Shown: positions 1-12,120 of the stretch, in pieces
Position numbering within the stretch: position 1 is the stretch's first letter
How the letters are laid out: the number at the start of each line of letters is the position of its first letter
Source of the DNA: Spirogloea muscicola
Lineage: Eukaryota; Streptophyta; Zygnematophyceae; Spirogloeales; Spirogloeaceae
NCBI GenBank assembly: GCA_009602725.1
Contig: WELB01000096.1
Location: forward strand, 275,292 to 320,642
Direction of reading: 5' to 3'
DNA: 45,351 bases
The notes under the pieces: generated by a model
The model's database searches: none
What the model saw: only the letters and a program-made list of their open reading frames with translations
What the model was told of the DNA's origin: nothing
Position numbers and translations under genes: made by a program

Positions 1-480
1 GAGAGGGAGCCGGCAGCATTGAAGCCTGGCGAACCCTGCCGCCGCTCGATGGCCTCCCGGGCAAGCCGCTGGAGGAGATCCAACCAGCCACTGCCAAATG
101 CCCCGTGTACGTCAATGGCCAGTGCCGCGAAGGCATCGCCTGGAGGGTGGTCAGAGTACTTGCGCTCCTTACTCCGAGCCGCCAGAGCGACCGCGTGCCC
201 GACGAGCGTCGCGGACCTCGCGGGGTTGGCCGAATCAACGCAATCGGCAGTTACCACATCAGCGATGATGCGCGGACCTCCTCCGGGCGGGATGGCAACG
301 AGGTCCGCGCGGCGGGTGTGAAGCTGTCCATCGGCGCCCCGCAGGATGGGCATTATCGTGGAGTTCTCCACTGCCACCTTGTAGCCGGCCTCCAGGAACA
401 CACCCTGCATAACGTCTCGCAGGAGGTCGTGCGAACCTGTCCGCTCGCCCCCGTGTGCACAGCGGAGCATGTGGGCCGCC
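1..480 (-). pseudogene. Decayed retroelement protein, C-terminal fragment
   Basis: Read on the minus strand, about 470 bases stay open and give a protein-like stretch with segments such as LRDVMQGVFLEAGYKVAVEN, RRADLVAIPPGGGPRIIADV, KERKYSDHPPGDAFAALAID and VHGAFGSGWLDLLQRLA. The same segments recur at 34573-35057 and 35325-35619, which shows they belong to a dispersed element. The layout (basic region, ADLVA..., IADVVT, K-Y-x(n)-F-x-x-L-A-x-D-x-x-G) resembles the C-terminal part of reverse-transcriptase ORFs common in algae and animals; that family call is inference. The fragment runs off the window at base 1. At about 480 it abuts the dispersed repeat containing 'aaacaaagcagctacga', so the upstream part of the element is missing. 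Confidence 0.6.
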
Positions 481-499
481 AATTCGTAGCTGCTTTGTT

Positions 500-1680
500 T
501 CTCTGTGTGCTTGTTTTTCTTAGCGCTTCCCCTGGCCCCCTTCTCGTACTCAGTACATTCTTTTTTGGGCTGGCCTTTCCCAGCCACCAGTCAATCTGGC
601 CGCGCTTTCTTACGGCCTCTAGCGATAGAGAGAAGGCGCGCGGGGCGCATGAAATGAAATGGAGGCCAATTCAAGCCGACACATTGTTCTGGCAGAGTCT
701 AGGGCAAACCAAACAGAAGAAGAAAGTGCTCGCTCATTGAGAATAGGGGCTGGAAAAGCCAGCCCAAAAAAGAATGTACTGAGTACGAGAAGGGGGCCAG
801 GGGAAGCGCTAAGAAAAGAGGAAGAAAGTGCTCGCCCATTGAGAATAGGGGCTGGAACAACCAGCCCGAAAAAGAATGAACAGAGTACGAGAAGGGGGCC
901 AGGGGAAGCGCTAAGTAACAGAAACAAAGCTGCTACGAGACACTCAGTAACCCCTGCTAAGCAGCCGCAGATCAGAGATGCTGGGCTCCTGGAAGTGGGT
1001 CCCCTGGCCAGAGCCAGAGGCAGCAGCGAGGGCTCAGAAAAACAGACACACAGAGAAACAAAGCAGCTACGAATAAGAAGAAAGGGCTCGCCCATTGAGG
1101 ATAGGGGCTGGACAAGCCAGCCCAAAAAAGAATGAACAAAGAACGAGAAGGGGGCCAGGGGGAGCAGCTACGAGTAACCTCTGCTAAGCAGCCGCAGGTC
1201 AGAAGAAAGAAGAAAGTGCTCGCCCATTAAGAATAGGGGCTGGAACAACCAGCCCGAAAAAGAATGAACAGAGTACGAGAAGAAAGAGCTCGCCCATAGA
1301 AGAGAGGGGCTGGCAGAAGCCAGCCAAAAAAGCCGCAGGTCGGAGATACTAGGCTAAACAGGGCTACATAATACGGAAACCGAAACCAAGGTGCCTAAGG
1401 TGACATCAGTACCCACGGGTGAGCACAAACAAATCCGACAAGCTACCTTGGGGAGCGCCGCCACGAAAGCCGGTTGCCTGACTTAAAGAAGAAGAAAGTG
1501 CTCGCCCATTGAGAATAGGGGCTGGAAGCGCGCCCTGCACGTTGATGAAGAGCCAATGCTTGCGAGAGATGTACGAGATGTACGAGATGCCAACGTCACC
1601 CCCCCCACGGCGCTCGTACTTGGGAGAACGAGGGGCGGTCAACAAGAAGAAAGTGCTCGCCCATTGAGAATAGCCCCATC
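500..1680. repeat. Cluster of GGCTGG/CCAGCC hairpin repeats
   Basis: At least seven copies of a short repeat occur here. The core reads 'gctcgcccattgagaata', then 'ggggctgg', a short loop, 'ccagccc', and 'aaaaagaatgaac'. Examples begin near 725, 830, 1085, 1220, 1290, 1495 and 1655. The stem GGGCTGG...CCAGCCC is a perfect inverted repeat with a 4-5 base loop in most copies. A second variant, 'ggctggcctttcccagcc' plus 'accagtcaatctggccgc', lies near 570-605. Longer stretches between cores (for example 'gagtacgagaagggggccag') are also repeated, so the block looks like nested or tandem insertions of one composite element. The open frames crossing it are repeat artefacts. Confidence 0.85.
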
Positions 1681-1847
1681 ATGACGAGGCCGTGATGAGT
1701 AGCGGCGCCGTCTCAGCGGCACACTCGTTGAGTACCTGGTCAGCCACCGCCGCCGCCGCGCCCCGGTGTGGCCTCGCCGCCCGCCATGGCCCCCAGGCGC
1801 AGAGCTCGCCATCCGCCTCCATCACTCTGCCTCGCCCCCGCGCCACC

Positions 1848-4800
1848 ATGGCTGCCGAGACGTCCGCGCCGCTCTTGGCCGCGGTGGCGCTCGTCGCGTG
1901 CCTCCTCGGCGGCGCCGTCGCCGCCGCCTCCTCCGCGGGCTCCTCGGGCGGCCCCCACCAGACCGCCACCGGAGACCCCGAGATCGACGTCAAGGACCCC
2001 GGCCTCTTCTACGTCTTCGGCGACGGCCAGGTGCGAGGCCGCCCGCGCTGCGGGCTTCGCTCGAACCCGCGCCCCTAGCTGCGAAGCTCGAGATGCGAAG
2101 GCTCGTTGCTGCGCTCGGCTCGTCAGCCAGCTACCTGCCGATTGATCATGACTATTGCCGTTAACAGCCCCATCTCGTGCGCACGCAGGGTCCGTTATTA
2201 GGCTACAGAAAACCTGACAATCCTTCCTCTTGCGATCGAGCCGCAGATCATCGCGATCGATGCTGCCCAGGGCGTGGTGGCCAAGAATATCGCCACCTCC
2301 AACTTGACCTTTCCCAATTCGTGTGCCAACAACCAATTCAAGTGAGTGGCTGTCCAGACACAGCGTGTACATGAGTGCATTGAGAGCTGCTCTTGGCGCT
2401 CCAACACAGGATGCAAAACCTGTATTCAGTCCATGCGTCAGGTTAAGCATTTGGGCCCTATCGCGGCCACTTTTCGCGGTGCTGCAATGTGGCATGCGAT
2501 ACTTCCGTTGTCAAGTGTCGCTCTGTGTGTGGCGTCCGCAGTGGAGCCTGGGGGGACCTGACAACGTCAGCCAGCAACACAATATTTGCGTCGGCAGACT
2601 ATGCAACCAATGGAGCCGTCTTTGTGATTGACACCACACAGCAGACTGTGGCTGCCACCATTGCCATGCCCGGACTTCCGTTCCATCTGTACTACGTGGA
2701 CTACCTGGTACCTGATCGCAACACCGGCAGCCAATCATGGCGGACTTAGTTCAGGCTTCTGGTTCACCTTTCGAAAGTCATCTTTTCTTTATCCGAGTAT
2801 TTCTTCTACGTGCAGAGGACTGCTGTTGCCTTGGACTTGATGCTATTAGAAAGTGTGCAAAGAGGTCAGACAGTGCTGGTCTGTCCAACGGGTTATCGAC
2901 AGACAGAGACACACTTTGTGCATTGCTGGCTGGGCCTCTTTCCAGGGAATCCCGCTGCATTCTGTCAGGCTATGCAAGTGTGTCCAGAGCATATGTCTGT
3001 AAAGATCGGAAAATGAGGTGTATGCACGCTTGCTTGCCTGCTGGACTTGTAGATGCAAGCCTAAGACCTCATATTTTCTGGCAGCAACAAATCTGGTCCC
3101 ACTCGGACACCAGTGGTGGATTTGATGTGATCAACGTGCAACCGCCATACAATTTCGTCTCTGGCGCCGTTCTGAACGACACTGAGAAGCTTCCTGGACA
3201 TGGCGCCCTCCTCTTTGACATCCGTAAGCGCATCTATTTCTTACACAGTTGTGGTGCCTCTCTGGTGGCCTTTGCCTGCCCACGATTGCCTCGAGCCTGA
3301 TAGACCTGCCTTCACGGGTTACTGCTTGATCGTGCGTCTTGCGAGGACCTTGCGTAAGGTGCAGATAGGCCTTCTCCAGCTAAAGAAGCTTGAATGAAGC
3401 ATGCTCATAGTACCTGCATCTGTCAGACTGACGCAAGGGTTTCGTCTGCAATTGTTCAGCATCGCAACCCAACATTGGCTACGTCACAGATGTTTTCCAA
3501 TCTGGAGTATACGAGCTCAATCTGGTGCAGGATGACACGGGTGCGGCAAATAATCGGGTCACGTACGTGGATTTCTCCACTGTGGCGGCTGTGCAAAACA
3601 TGACAATTGTTTGCCCAGGTACTGAACTGCTACTTCCACTGATTGCAGGTGCATCCAGCAATGACTGATACGTACAGGATTGCAGAGTTTTATGTGCAGA
3701 AGACTGAAGGACATCCTTGCCAGTAGGCAATCATTCCAATTTGTCTGACGCTCGTAGGCAAATGGAGTCTGTCAAAGCATCACTAAAAATTCAAACTGCA
3801 TCTTGTCCCCTCCGCTACACTGTGTGGCCAGGTACGCACGACATCAGATACAGCCAGGTTGCAGGACGAGTGTTCGTTTCCTGCACATCAGAAGGCGTTT
3901 CGAATTACACTGGCCCGGACCCTGGAACGGTGGAGTTCAACCCCGACAACAACATCATTACAAACTTTTACAACTTCTCGGTATGCTCTTCCGCCGGGAG
4001 TTGCATGCTATGAGTGCAAGCTGTTGCCAGTTTTATTGTTGCAACTGACAGTCCTCTAGGCTCGTTCAAGCTTGCACTTCATTACTGGATGACTCTGCCG
4101 GCATGTATGTGTGAGCCGCACCAAATAAGCCCTTTTGCATGAGTCTGCACTGATAGTGGATATGTTGGGTACTTTCAAGGACATGGCAACTGCCGGCAAT
4201 CATGAAAAGGGCAAATTTCAGCTGCAGCGCCTTTCCATTGACTTTGCGCAAAGAGCTCACTTTGCAATGCGAGCTCTGGCTGCAGGGAGAAAATTTGTAC
4301 ATAACTCCAGACCAATCCTATCTACTGGCTGTGTCGCCTGACGACAATGTCATACACACGCTACATTTTACGGCGGGCTCTGTCTTCAATTATATTCCAA
4401 TAGCTGTGAATGGATCTCCTGACAGCGCGGCCTTCTACCCGACGACTTCCGCTACGGTGCGTCCGTGGTAGATTCGCGCTTGTAACATGCTCCGCTCCTC
4501 TGTCATGCATTGTCTTGCTCTGGTGTCTGCTACTGCAGCACCTAGTTGCGACGAGTTGAAGCAAGGGGTGTGCACCGGGCTCTGTCATGGATGTCATGGA
4601 CCTGGCTGACTATAAGAGAGGTAGCAACTACATCACTTACTTCCAATTGTGGTCTATCCTGAGCAGGGCAAATCCTCCTACACGGCCTATGTCTCGCTTT
4701 TGAATGGACCAGGGATGGTTGCTATTGACCTAGCAGCTGTTTTCGCGTGCGGTGCAACATGCCCAGCAGGCACTCTGGCCAATTACATCACGGTCATCCC

Positions 4801-5602
4801 AATGGGCCAGCAGGTGCAGCTTTGGCAGGCCAATACTAGGCCAATACTTCGTACAGCTGAACAAAGTGATACTCCCTCAGGAATTTTAGACATTCTTAGA
4901 TCCTGCCACACAAGGTTGCAGGAGACGTCTCACTGTGACAGCACGCACAATTGTCGACTTCATTTTCCAACACTCTGTGCAGCCTTGATTTCAAGCAGCC
5001 AGCGTGTCCATGCAGTTGATCTTGTCTTTAGGCACCACTAACGGTGTAGCTCAGGCTATACCATGTGGACCTTCCTGGACACTCATAAGTTGGTTGTTGG
5101 ACGCAGAACCCGCTTGGCGCCAACGGTTACAACTCCCCAGGAGATGCAAATTACAATTCTGTCAGTGGAGACAGGCCTCTCGCGGGAGGTGCTGTTGCCA
5201 TCTGCACCTTGGCTGCCTACGAGAACAACATTTACTGCTACAATGTGAACACAAAGGCAACGCAGAAATACTCCGTGTCGAATCCCCAGCTCATTGTGTA
5301 TGTTTCCTAACCTCAGGCTCGCGGCACGCAAACTAATCATTGGTCCAAGCTTAGCTTGTGAAGTTGTCATGATTGCCTCTAGCTTGCTCATCCAACAAAA
5401 AGGTTGTCTTTACCTGCTGCTCAGATTCACGCCTGGCCTGCTGAACGGCACTGACCCCGCAGCCGGCACCGTAAACACCACCTTCTCCTGTGATACCCTG
5501 ATCGGAGGGGGCCCCTCGCCAAGCGGCGGTCAACCTAGTGTTCGCGCAGCTGGGCTCCTTCTGAGCTTTTCCATACTGGTGGTGATGTCCTGGTCGCTCT
5601 AA
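1848..5602 (+). CDS. Secreted, probably GPI-anchored beta-propeller-like protein (10 exons)
   Basis: Exons 1848-2030, 2247-2341, 2542-2707, 3085-3223, 3460-3618, 3832-3980, 4286-4456, 4667-4813, 5107-5297 and 5425-5602 join with matching phases into 525 residues; every intron is GT-AG. The ATG at 1848 (context gccaccATGG) starts a hydrophobic signal peptide of about 26 residues (APLLAAVALVACLLGGAVAA). The body has repeated strand-rich units ending in I-A-I-D, V-F-V-I-D, Y-E-L-N-L, L-A-V-S-P-D-D-N and M-V-A-I-D-L, as in YVTN/lactonase-type beta-propellers, and several N-x-S/T sites. The last 18 residues (AAGLLLSFSILVVMSWSL) are hydrophobic after a small-residue G/S/P stretch, a typical GPI-attachment signal. 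It probably sits on the outer cell surface. No catalytic motif is recognised and the function is unknown. An alternative reading is a type I anchor with no cytosolic tail. Confidence 0.8.
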
Positions 5603-6860
5603 GAACCGGTGGGAACCAGACCAGGCCTCGCCGGCACGTCTGGAGCCTCCATGTGTCCTTGGGCGCACCCCTAAGGCCTCCTCGGCGGAGGATGCATGAG
5701 TGGCCTATGGATGAAGCCGCTTAGCACGTCAGCGCATGCATAAGTGGACCATGGATGAGCGGGCAGCGAGTGCCTGCACATGATATGCCCACCATCTATT
5801 AGAGTTTAGTTGCAAGTGGAGAAGACCAGCACAATGAGTTTTAATATGGAGAAGTCTGACTGCGCCTTGGACTACTGACGGACGATATACAATGGGTGCC
5901 CGTCCTCCTCACCCTGAATCAATGATGTGATCCTCTGAAGCAAACCTCAGGGACTGTATGCAAGGGGTATGTTGTTGACGAGGCCGACTGGATGGCCAAG
6001 AAGACACAGACGAGGCCGACTGGATGGCCAAGAAGATAACATCGACAATGAGAATAGGAAATCTGCAGAACGCATCTCCTAACATATGCGTCATTGGAAA
6101 GGGGTCACTGAGCTCATTCTACTGAACCGGTGAACCTGTAGCTCTCTGAAAGATGGAGTGCTATCAGAATTTGTTAGAAGCATGGAGTCTGCTTTGGCTA
6201 GGTTATCAAGATTGCATCCTTACCACCTTTTAAGATCAGACTAAGTGGGACCAGAACGCCTCCCTTTTGGTCTAGAGGGTCCTCTCAGATCTGACCCTGT
6301 GGAGAGCGGTTTTGTCGAAAGGGTCAATATCTAGAAGTTGAGGTTGATGGGGGAGATTGATGAATCCGAGTTTAGCTGCACTAGCCCTTCATATTGCTCA
6401 GCAATCCCTCCTGTGGCCGCTTCAGTTTGCGGCCAGGGCCAGCAAACGCAAGCCCAAGGCTAATGACGTCATCTTCACTTATCAGAAGCCGTAGGAAGTC
6501 GGTGTTCAAATGCAGAATTTGCTCGCCATTCGGGCAATTTGTTCACGTAAGTGAGCTTCCCAAATCTAAGGCCATCGCAACTCACTCGTTTGCCGCCGCC
6601 ATGCATGTATTCACACTGCTGTAACTTTCAGGAAACAGACGGCCGGGTACACCCAGCAGATGCGAAGGACAAGCCCACCTTGGTATGGTGGTCGGCCTTG
6701 TCTTTCACATGACCGGTGTAATGCCGTCGTGGCACGATAAGCGTGCCAGAGGGCCGCATGTGGTTGCCGAATTTGAGGGGATACGGTGACGTGGAAAAGC
6801 AGCGCGTTGTGAACGCGATCCTGCCCGCCGGCGCCTGAACTTGAAGCAGTCCCGCCCACG
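5603..6860. other. Intergenic; 3' flank of the propeller gene
   Basis: No convincing exon was found. It contains a short direct duplication, 'gacgaggccgactggatggc', at about 5977 and 6012. The region should include the 3' UTR of the upstream gene. AT content is higher than in the exons. Nothing else is identified. Confidence 0.5.
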
Positions 6861-6974
6861 CACGTGCGCAGCCTGCCGCGTGGCAACGCCTGGAACACCG
6901 CGACCGGCGGAATGGCGGCCCTTGCCACGTGGCTGACTGGCGGCCGACGCGGCGCGGTGGACGGGCACCACGTG
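6861..6974. promoter_or_regulatory. G-box cluster upstream of oxidoreductase copy 1
   Basis: CACGTG occurs at 6861-6866, inside the perfect palindrome GCCACGTGGC at 6924-6933, and at 6969-6974. These lie about 620-730 bases before the ATG at 7590, in a GC-rich stretch. CACGTG/ACGTGGC is the plant G-box/ABRE core bound by bZIP and bHLH factors. The regulatory role is inferred from the motif and from similar clusters before two other genes in the window. Confidence 0.45.
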
Positions 6975-7194
6975 TCCCACCCCCCAGCCGGCACACGGGC
7001 TTCTCGAAGGGCCCACCCGTCTCCCTCTCCCCGCCTGCAGGAACGTCTACGTACAAGCCCCTCGCTCGGAGGGCCGGCTCCCCCGCTGCGCCCTCCCTCC
7101 TCGCCGCGCCTCCGACGTGGCGCCGCGTGGCGGGTGACATGGCGGTCCTGAGCGGCGCCAGCCTGCAGGCCGAGGAGGGGGGTTGAGGGGGGGG

Positions 7195-7245
7195 NAATTT
7201 GGGCTCCGCAAAGCAAAGCACTGGGCTGAGTGGGCTGAAGGTGAC

Positions 7246-7291
<46 letters not shown>

Positions 7292-7420
7292 CCCCCCCCC
7301 TCTCCCCTCTCTCTCTCTTAGTTCAGGGGAAGGAAAGGATGAGAGAACGAGAGAGCGAGACAATAATAGAGAGAGAGAGAGGCAGAGAGAGAGAGAGGCA
7401 GAGAGAGAGAGAGGGGCCCC
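7195..7420. repeat. (CT)n followed by (GA)n tract, with a single N at 7195
   Basis: A (TC)n run at about 7245-7318, interrupted by C-runs, is followed by GA-rich sequence at about 7339-7414. Together they form a large imperfect inverted repeat just upstream of the oxidoreductase start. A lone N follows a G-run at 7195, probably an assembly or polishing scar. The long open frames across it are low-complexity artefacts. Confidence 0.9.
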
Positions 7421-7589
7421 AGGGCGGGCGGGGGGGATAGAGAACCTCGAGGCCCCCAACACTCGGTCTGGCCCACTCGATAACTCCCACCTCTGTTATA
7501 CAGCTGCCCAACACAGTACAGGTTTCTCAGTAACATTGTCACGAGCTGCACCTCTTGTCGTGCCAATTGTGGGCTGCCGAGCCGGCGCC

Positions 7590-10500
7590 ATGGACGCAAC
7601 GGCCATGATGGCCACTGCGGCAGCAGCGCCAGCCACCTGGAGCCCAGCCGCTCTCCGCGGCAATGGCAGCCGAGCGGCCTCGTCGTCGGCGTCGCCCGCC
7701 ATGACCGGCAGGAAGCTCGCCGCCGGCCGCCAGGCCGCCAGGCCAGCCAACGTGGGCCGCCGCCACACCGGCGCCGCCCGCGCGGTGCAGGCGCCCGATA
7801 AGGAGGTGGGCTTTGCAGCCAGTGTTGCATCAGTGACCAAATACGACTTAAGGACTATTAGTCTGCTACTAAGCATTTGATAGTGGGACTTGAGCCCATG
7901 GAGCGACAAATGGCCACTTGTAGGTAAGGACTGTCGTCAATATGACGCATTCAGTGGGACTCGAGCTCATCACTTGTTGAGCTGCCCATCTGGGCTGGAG
8001 GATGGGGACTCCACCTCCTGACCAGTTGCCACCAGTGACGGCTGTCAGCCGGAGCTCCGCTTGCCTGACGTAACCACAATCCACAACAATATTTGGCACG
8101 TCACCGGCATTTAGTGCTGACTGTGGACGGCCTCCTCGGAGAACTGACATGTGCCACTGATTCACTTGACGGCAGGCGCAGTCGACGGGCAGGAGCATGG
8201 CGGCGCAGCGCCAGCAGGTGAAGGACGGGGAGATTGTTGGGCTGCGGCACACCGTGTGGGACCAGCAGAACGTGAAGCCCACGTACCCGCGCCTGGACAA
8301 GGACGAGATCTGCGACGTGGTGGTGGTGGGCGGCGGCATCGCCGGCCTGAGCGTGGCGTACCACCTGGCCAAGGCCGGCAAGTCGGTGGTCGTGCTCGAG
8401 TACCGCGCGATCGGCGCGGGGCAGACGGGCCGCACCACGGCCCACCTCATGCCGTGGAACGACGACTACTACTCGCTCCTCGGGCTGCACTTTGGCGAGG
8501 ACAAGGCCGCGCTCGTCGGCGACAGCCACCGCAAGTCGATCGACCGCGTGGAGCAGATTGTGAAGGAGGAGGGCATCGACTGCAAGTTCCGGCGCATCGA
8601 TGGCTACCTCTACGCCCACGAGGACAACCAGCTCGTCCTCACGAAGCTCCGCTTGGTATGCCTGCCCACGCAGCCGACTCTGAGTCTCACAACACAGCAG
8701 CTTACCTGATTGATTCCCACCATCTTGTTAATGCATGTATCTCTCACAGATTTACCCAATCTCAAGCCACATTGATCTGCAACGTCTCACTTTGCTGTTG
8801 TAGCATGTGCTTTGGAAGTGGTGCTGAATCAAGTCTGCATCATCCATAGCTGCCGGTTCTTGTCAGCCAACACTATGTCCTGGAGTCTGTGAGATTGGTC
8901 ACACTGTATACAACTGCATGTTGCTTCCTTGGTTGCTGGGCTTCTTAGACAACTTCGGCGGGATCAGCTGGGCAGCCACAGCTGACCAGTGCTTGGATCG
9001 TCCGTGCCTCAGGAGTACGAGGCGAGCAAGAAAGCTGGCTTCGATGTCACGTACGAGGTGTTCGATGGCAAGGACGGCAAGATGGGCAGCATGAAGGATG
9101 CTGTCAGGTTTCCTGGCACCGGCGACTTTCACCCACTCATGTACGGAGCTCCCCTGGTTACTCTCCCAAGCTTTTCTGCCCGTGCCTTAGCTGCACGTTG
9201 TTGTCTAGCATACTTAGTAGTGTTATGTTGTCTACCGTACTTAGTAGTGGTAATATGTGAACTAGGAATGAGACAGTGTTGCTTCTGCTTGAGGGTGATC
9301 CAGGTATCTGGAGGGCCTCGCGAAGGCCATCACGAAGTATGGCGGCCGCATCTACGAGCAGACCAAGGCGTACGAGCACAACGCGACCAGCGTGACGACC
9401 GAGGACGGGCTCAAAGTCACGGCGCAGGCGGTTGTGCTGGCCACGAATGTGCCGATGAACCACAACCTGGGCATCCACGCGCGGCAGAACATGAGCCGCT
9501 CCTATGTCGTCGGCCTCAAGCTTGAGAAGGGCGCCGTCCCGTACGCATCTCAACGTTGCCAATGGCTGCTCCCTTGTTGATGCTGAATGCTGCTGCAAGT
9601 GTGAGCAAAAGACCGCACCCGCACTTGACATTGCAGCTGCGGCGGGGAATACTGTGGGTGCCAGAATGGGCTGAACATGTGGAATTTGCTGGCTGCGCAG
9701 GGCAAAGAGCTGGTGGAGCACCAACACGCCGTATGAGTACATTCGCACTGAGGAGAAGGACGATCACGACGTGCTCGTGATTGGCGGCGGCGACCATATG
9801 GTGGGACAGAAGCCCGGCGAATACATCGACACGTATGACGTGCTCGAGAAGTACGCCAAGGAGCGCTGGCCGATGGCTGGCGAGCGCCTGTATGCCTGGA
9901 CTGGCATGGTGTGCCATCCGACCGACATGCTCGGCTTCTACGGTCTCAACCCCATTGACTTGACCGGGGACAAGACATACATTGCCACAGGTGCAGTGCT
10001 GCGGCCATCGCTGCCATCACCATCAATTATCAATGTTAGGATCAACGAGCTTAATTGCAGGACTCAGCTGAGATGTTGCTGCTGGCGTCACGGCGGCTTT
10101 GCAGGCGACAGTGGTGAGGGCATGACCGGCGGCACGATCGCGGGCATGGTCATCTCGGACCTCATCCTCGGCAACCCAAACCCCTGGGCTGATCTGTACA
10201 GCCCCAGCCGGTCGCCCGGCATCGGGCCGGTGACCGCAATGCAGCAGGCCGAGGTTGCCAACACCGTTGTCCAGGTGCGACAACTATGTTTCTGCTGCTG
10301 CCACCACCTGCGTTGCTGCTGCGCTTGTAAGGACACCAAAGATGTTAGCCTTTGCATCTCGTTGCAACTCCGGTGATGTGCTGAAAGTAGCCTCACTGCA
10401 AGCGCTGCTTTGTGCTGCCATTGCCGCTGTGCAATGTAGGGATACAAGGACAACCTGCCATTCTTGGGCAAGGACGGTGTGAAGATAGAGGACATGAACC

Positions 10501-10849
10501 CTGAAACAGGAGCTGTAGTCCAGGACGGCCTCCAGTCGGTCGCCGTGTACAAGGACAAGACAGGGGTCGTCAGCCGGTACACAGGTAAGCTGAATGCTTT
10601 CTTGTGGTGTTATTGCAGTGAAACGAAGGACTTGGAAGAAGTGGATAGCGTGTTAGCCAGTCTCTGCAGTTGACTGATCATTGTGATGACCACCTTATGT
10701 ATGCAGCGGTGTGCCCGCACCTTAAGTGCGTGGTGAAGTGGAACCCCAACGACAGCACCTTCGACTGCCCGTGCCACGGCTCGCTGTTCGACACTTGTGG
10801 CCGCTTGATCAACGGCCCAGCAAAGGCAAACCTAGAGCCGCTTGACTGA
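7590..10849 (+). CDS. FAD-dependent oxidoreductase fused to a Rieske [2Fe-2S] domain, copy 1 (8 exons)
   Basis: Exons 7590-7805, 8176-8655, 9013-9140, 9304-9540, 9701-9990, 10105-10274, 10440-10584 and 10707-10849 join in phase to 602 residues. Residues 1-72 (exon 1) are rich in A, S and R and poor in acids, like a plastid or mitochondrial transit peptide. The DAO-type FAD domain starts with the Rossmann motif VVVVGGGIAG (glycines at 124-129). It continues with GQTGRTTAHLMPWNDDYY, AVVLATNVPMNHNL, DVLVIGGGDH and the family's C-terminal flavin signature YIATGDSGEGMTGGTIAG. The last 47 residues form a Rieske site: CPHLKC (C558, H560, C563) and CPCHGS (C576, C578, H579), with both cluster ligand pairs and the disulfide cysteines present. 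The fusion resembles bacterial DadA-like/Rieske proteins. An FAD-linked oxidation in an organelle is likely; the substrate is unknown. A tandem paralogue follows about 2.5 kb downstream. Confidence 0.92.
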
Positions 10850-12120
10850 GCACCTGCACAGCCACGTTGGTGCTGCGTGATGAAGTGCCACAAGACCTTT
10901 GAGGACACTCGATCTTGTGTATCCTGTTTATTGCTCGCAATAGCCCACCATAGTGCATGGTCATCTTAAATTCCTGTCGTGCGAACTCACTCTTGTTGTT
11001 TTTGTTCAGTTGCAATAGCACATTGGCTTGCACTGGAGACACAACATGCATAGCTATAATTGGAAACAAGCTATGTGACAATGCTTTGTGTCACTGTCCT
11101 TGTCCTTGTTCTTCCACAATGTACGCACAAAGTTGTGGGACAATATAAAATCACAATAATTTAGCCTGAGAATGTCGAGCACAACATTATAGTGCTCAAC
11201 ATTGAAAGATCTTGCATTTCATTCACACGGCAACAAGGATGGTTGTGTTGCAACTGTTTGTGATTACATAGAAGCCTGATTATGCCCTTGGACAGGCATT
11301 TTCTGTTGTAGTAGCAGGGCACATGAGAAGACATAAGAAATGATCTAGGATAAATTTGTTCTCACTAACTGCTGAGAAACAGGAGAGGTACCTAGCATAC
11401 TCGGCAACCTATACTATAGTTCCCTTCACTAGCTGACTACCGGCTATCAAATTGGTGTTAGCCACTCTGTTTCCCCCGTCCATTATATAGTGGCTCACCA
11501 TAGCCATTGCCTTTCACAAGAAGCTTTTCTTGCTACCCAACTCTTCCCACCCAACGCCTCAGCTTACAAACGAGGCGATTTCTATGATAACCCTTGCCCC
11601 CTTGGGGAGAACCACTTTTCTTTCCAGTACTTGCGGCTGCTGACTAGAGATACTGATCTGGCTCTTTCAGTGGTGTCTCCCCTCTCCGGCACCTACGGAC
11701 CTCATCCCTTTGTGGGCGTCTTGAGGATCTCATTCTTTGGTGGGCAGGCTTTCAGACCTTGTATACCTTTGGACTGTGGCCTCTTACAGCCACTGCTGGC
11801 AATCTGGAAGCGCTGTTTCGTTTTCTTAAAGCCCTCGCCCGCTTTCAGAGGAGCAACATCTTCTGTCCGAGCAAGACCGTTTGCCCGCAGCCTTCAAGCT
11901 TACTAGCTGGCTAGCCAGTCCCAAGGGTTGGTTTGCGGACCACAACAGTGTGAGGCGAGGAACTGATGCTGAACAATCCAAACGACGAGCAACTATTTAC
12001 CAAGGCTATGGAGGCGGGGCCAATGGTCCACTCCAACCGCGCAGATCGGTGGGCGGTGCAACTGCTTGCCACGCTACGAGGGCCAGCGGGCAGTTCCAGA
12101 TGTGGGGGACTTTAGCGGCT
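10850..12120. other. Intergenic after copy 1
   Basis: The 3' UTR of copy 1 should lie in the first few hundred bases, which are AT-rich. A divergent piece of the dispersed repeats may lie at about 11640-11900. No supported exon or RNA gene is seen. Confidence 0.45.

Noticed and set aside
619-1135. Open frames of about 160 codons on both strands at 619-1135
   Set aside because: They arise from tandem hairpin repeats, with the same peptide repeated, and have no gene-like structure.
500-1680. CRISPR-like array from regularly recurring repeats
   Set aside because: Spacing is irregular, units are in both orientations, and 'spacers' are themselves repeated. The genome is eukaryotic and intron-rich.
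1679-2495. Minus-strand frame of 251 codons opposite the first propeller exons
   Set aside because: It is the shadow of GC-rich coding sequence on the plus strand. The plus-strand exons have consistent splice phases and a signal peptide; this frame has neither.
4541-4640. Possible extra exon with a CDELKQGVCTGLC-like reading
   Set aside because: It does not fit the phase of its neighbours, and the exons ending at 4456 and starting at 4667 join directly in phase without it.
8101-8619. Minus-strand frame of 172 codons opposite the FAD domain
   Set aside because: It is a codon-bias shadow of the strongly supported plus-strand exon with the GGGIAG motif.
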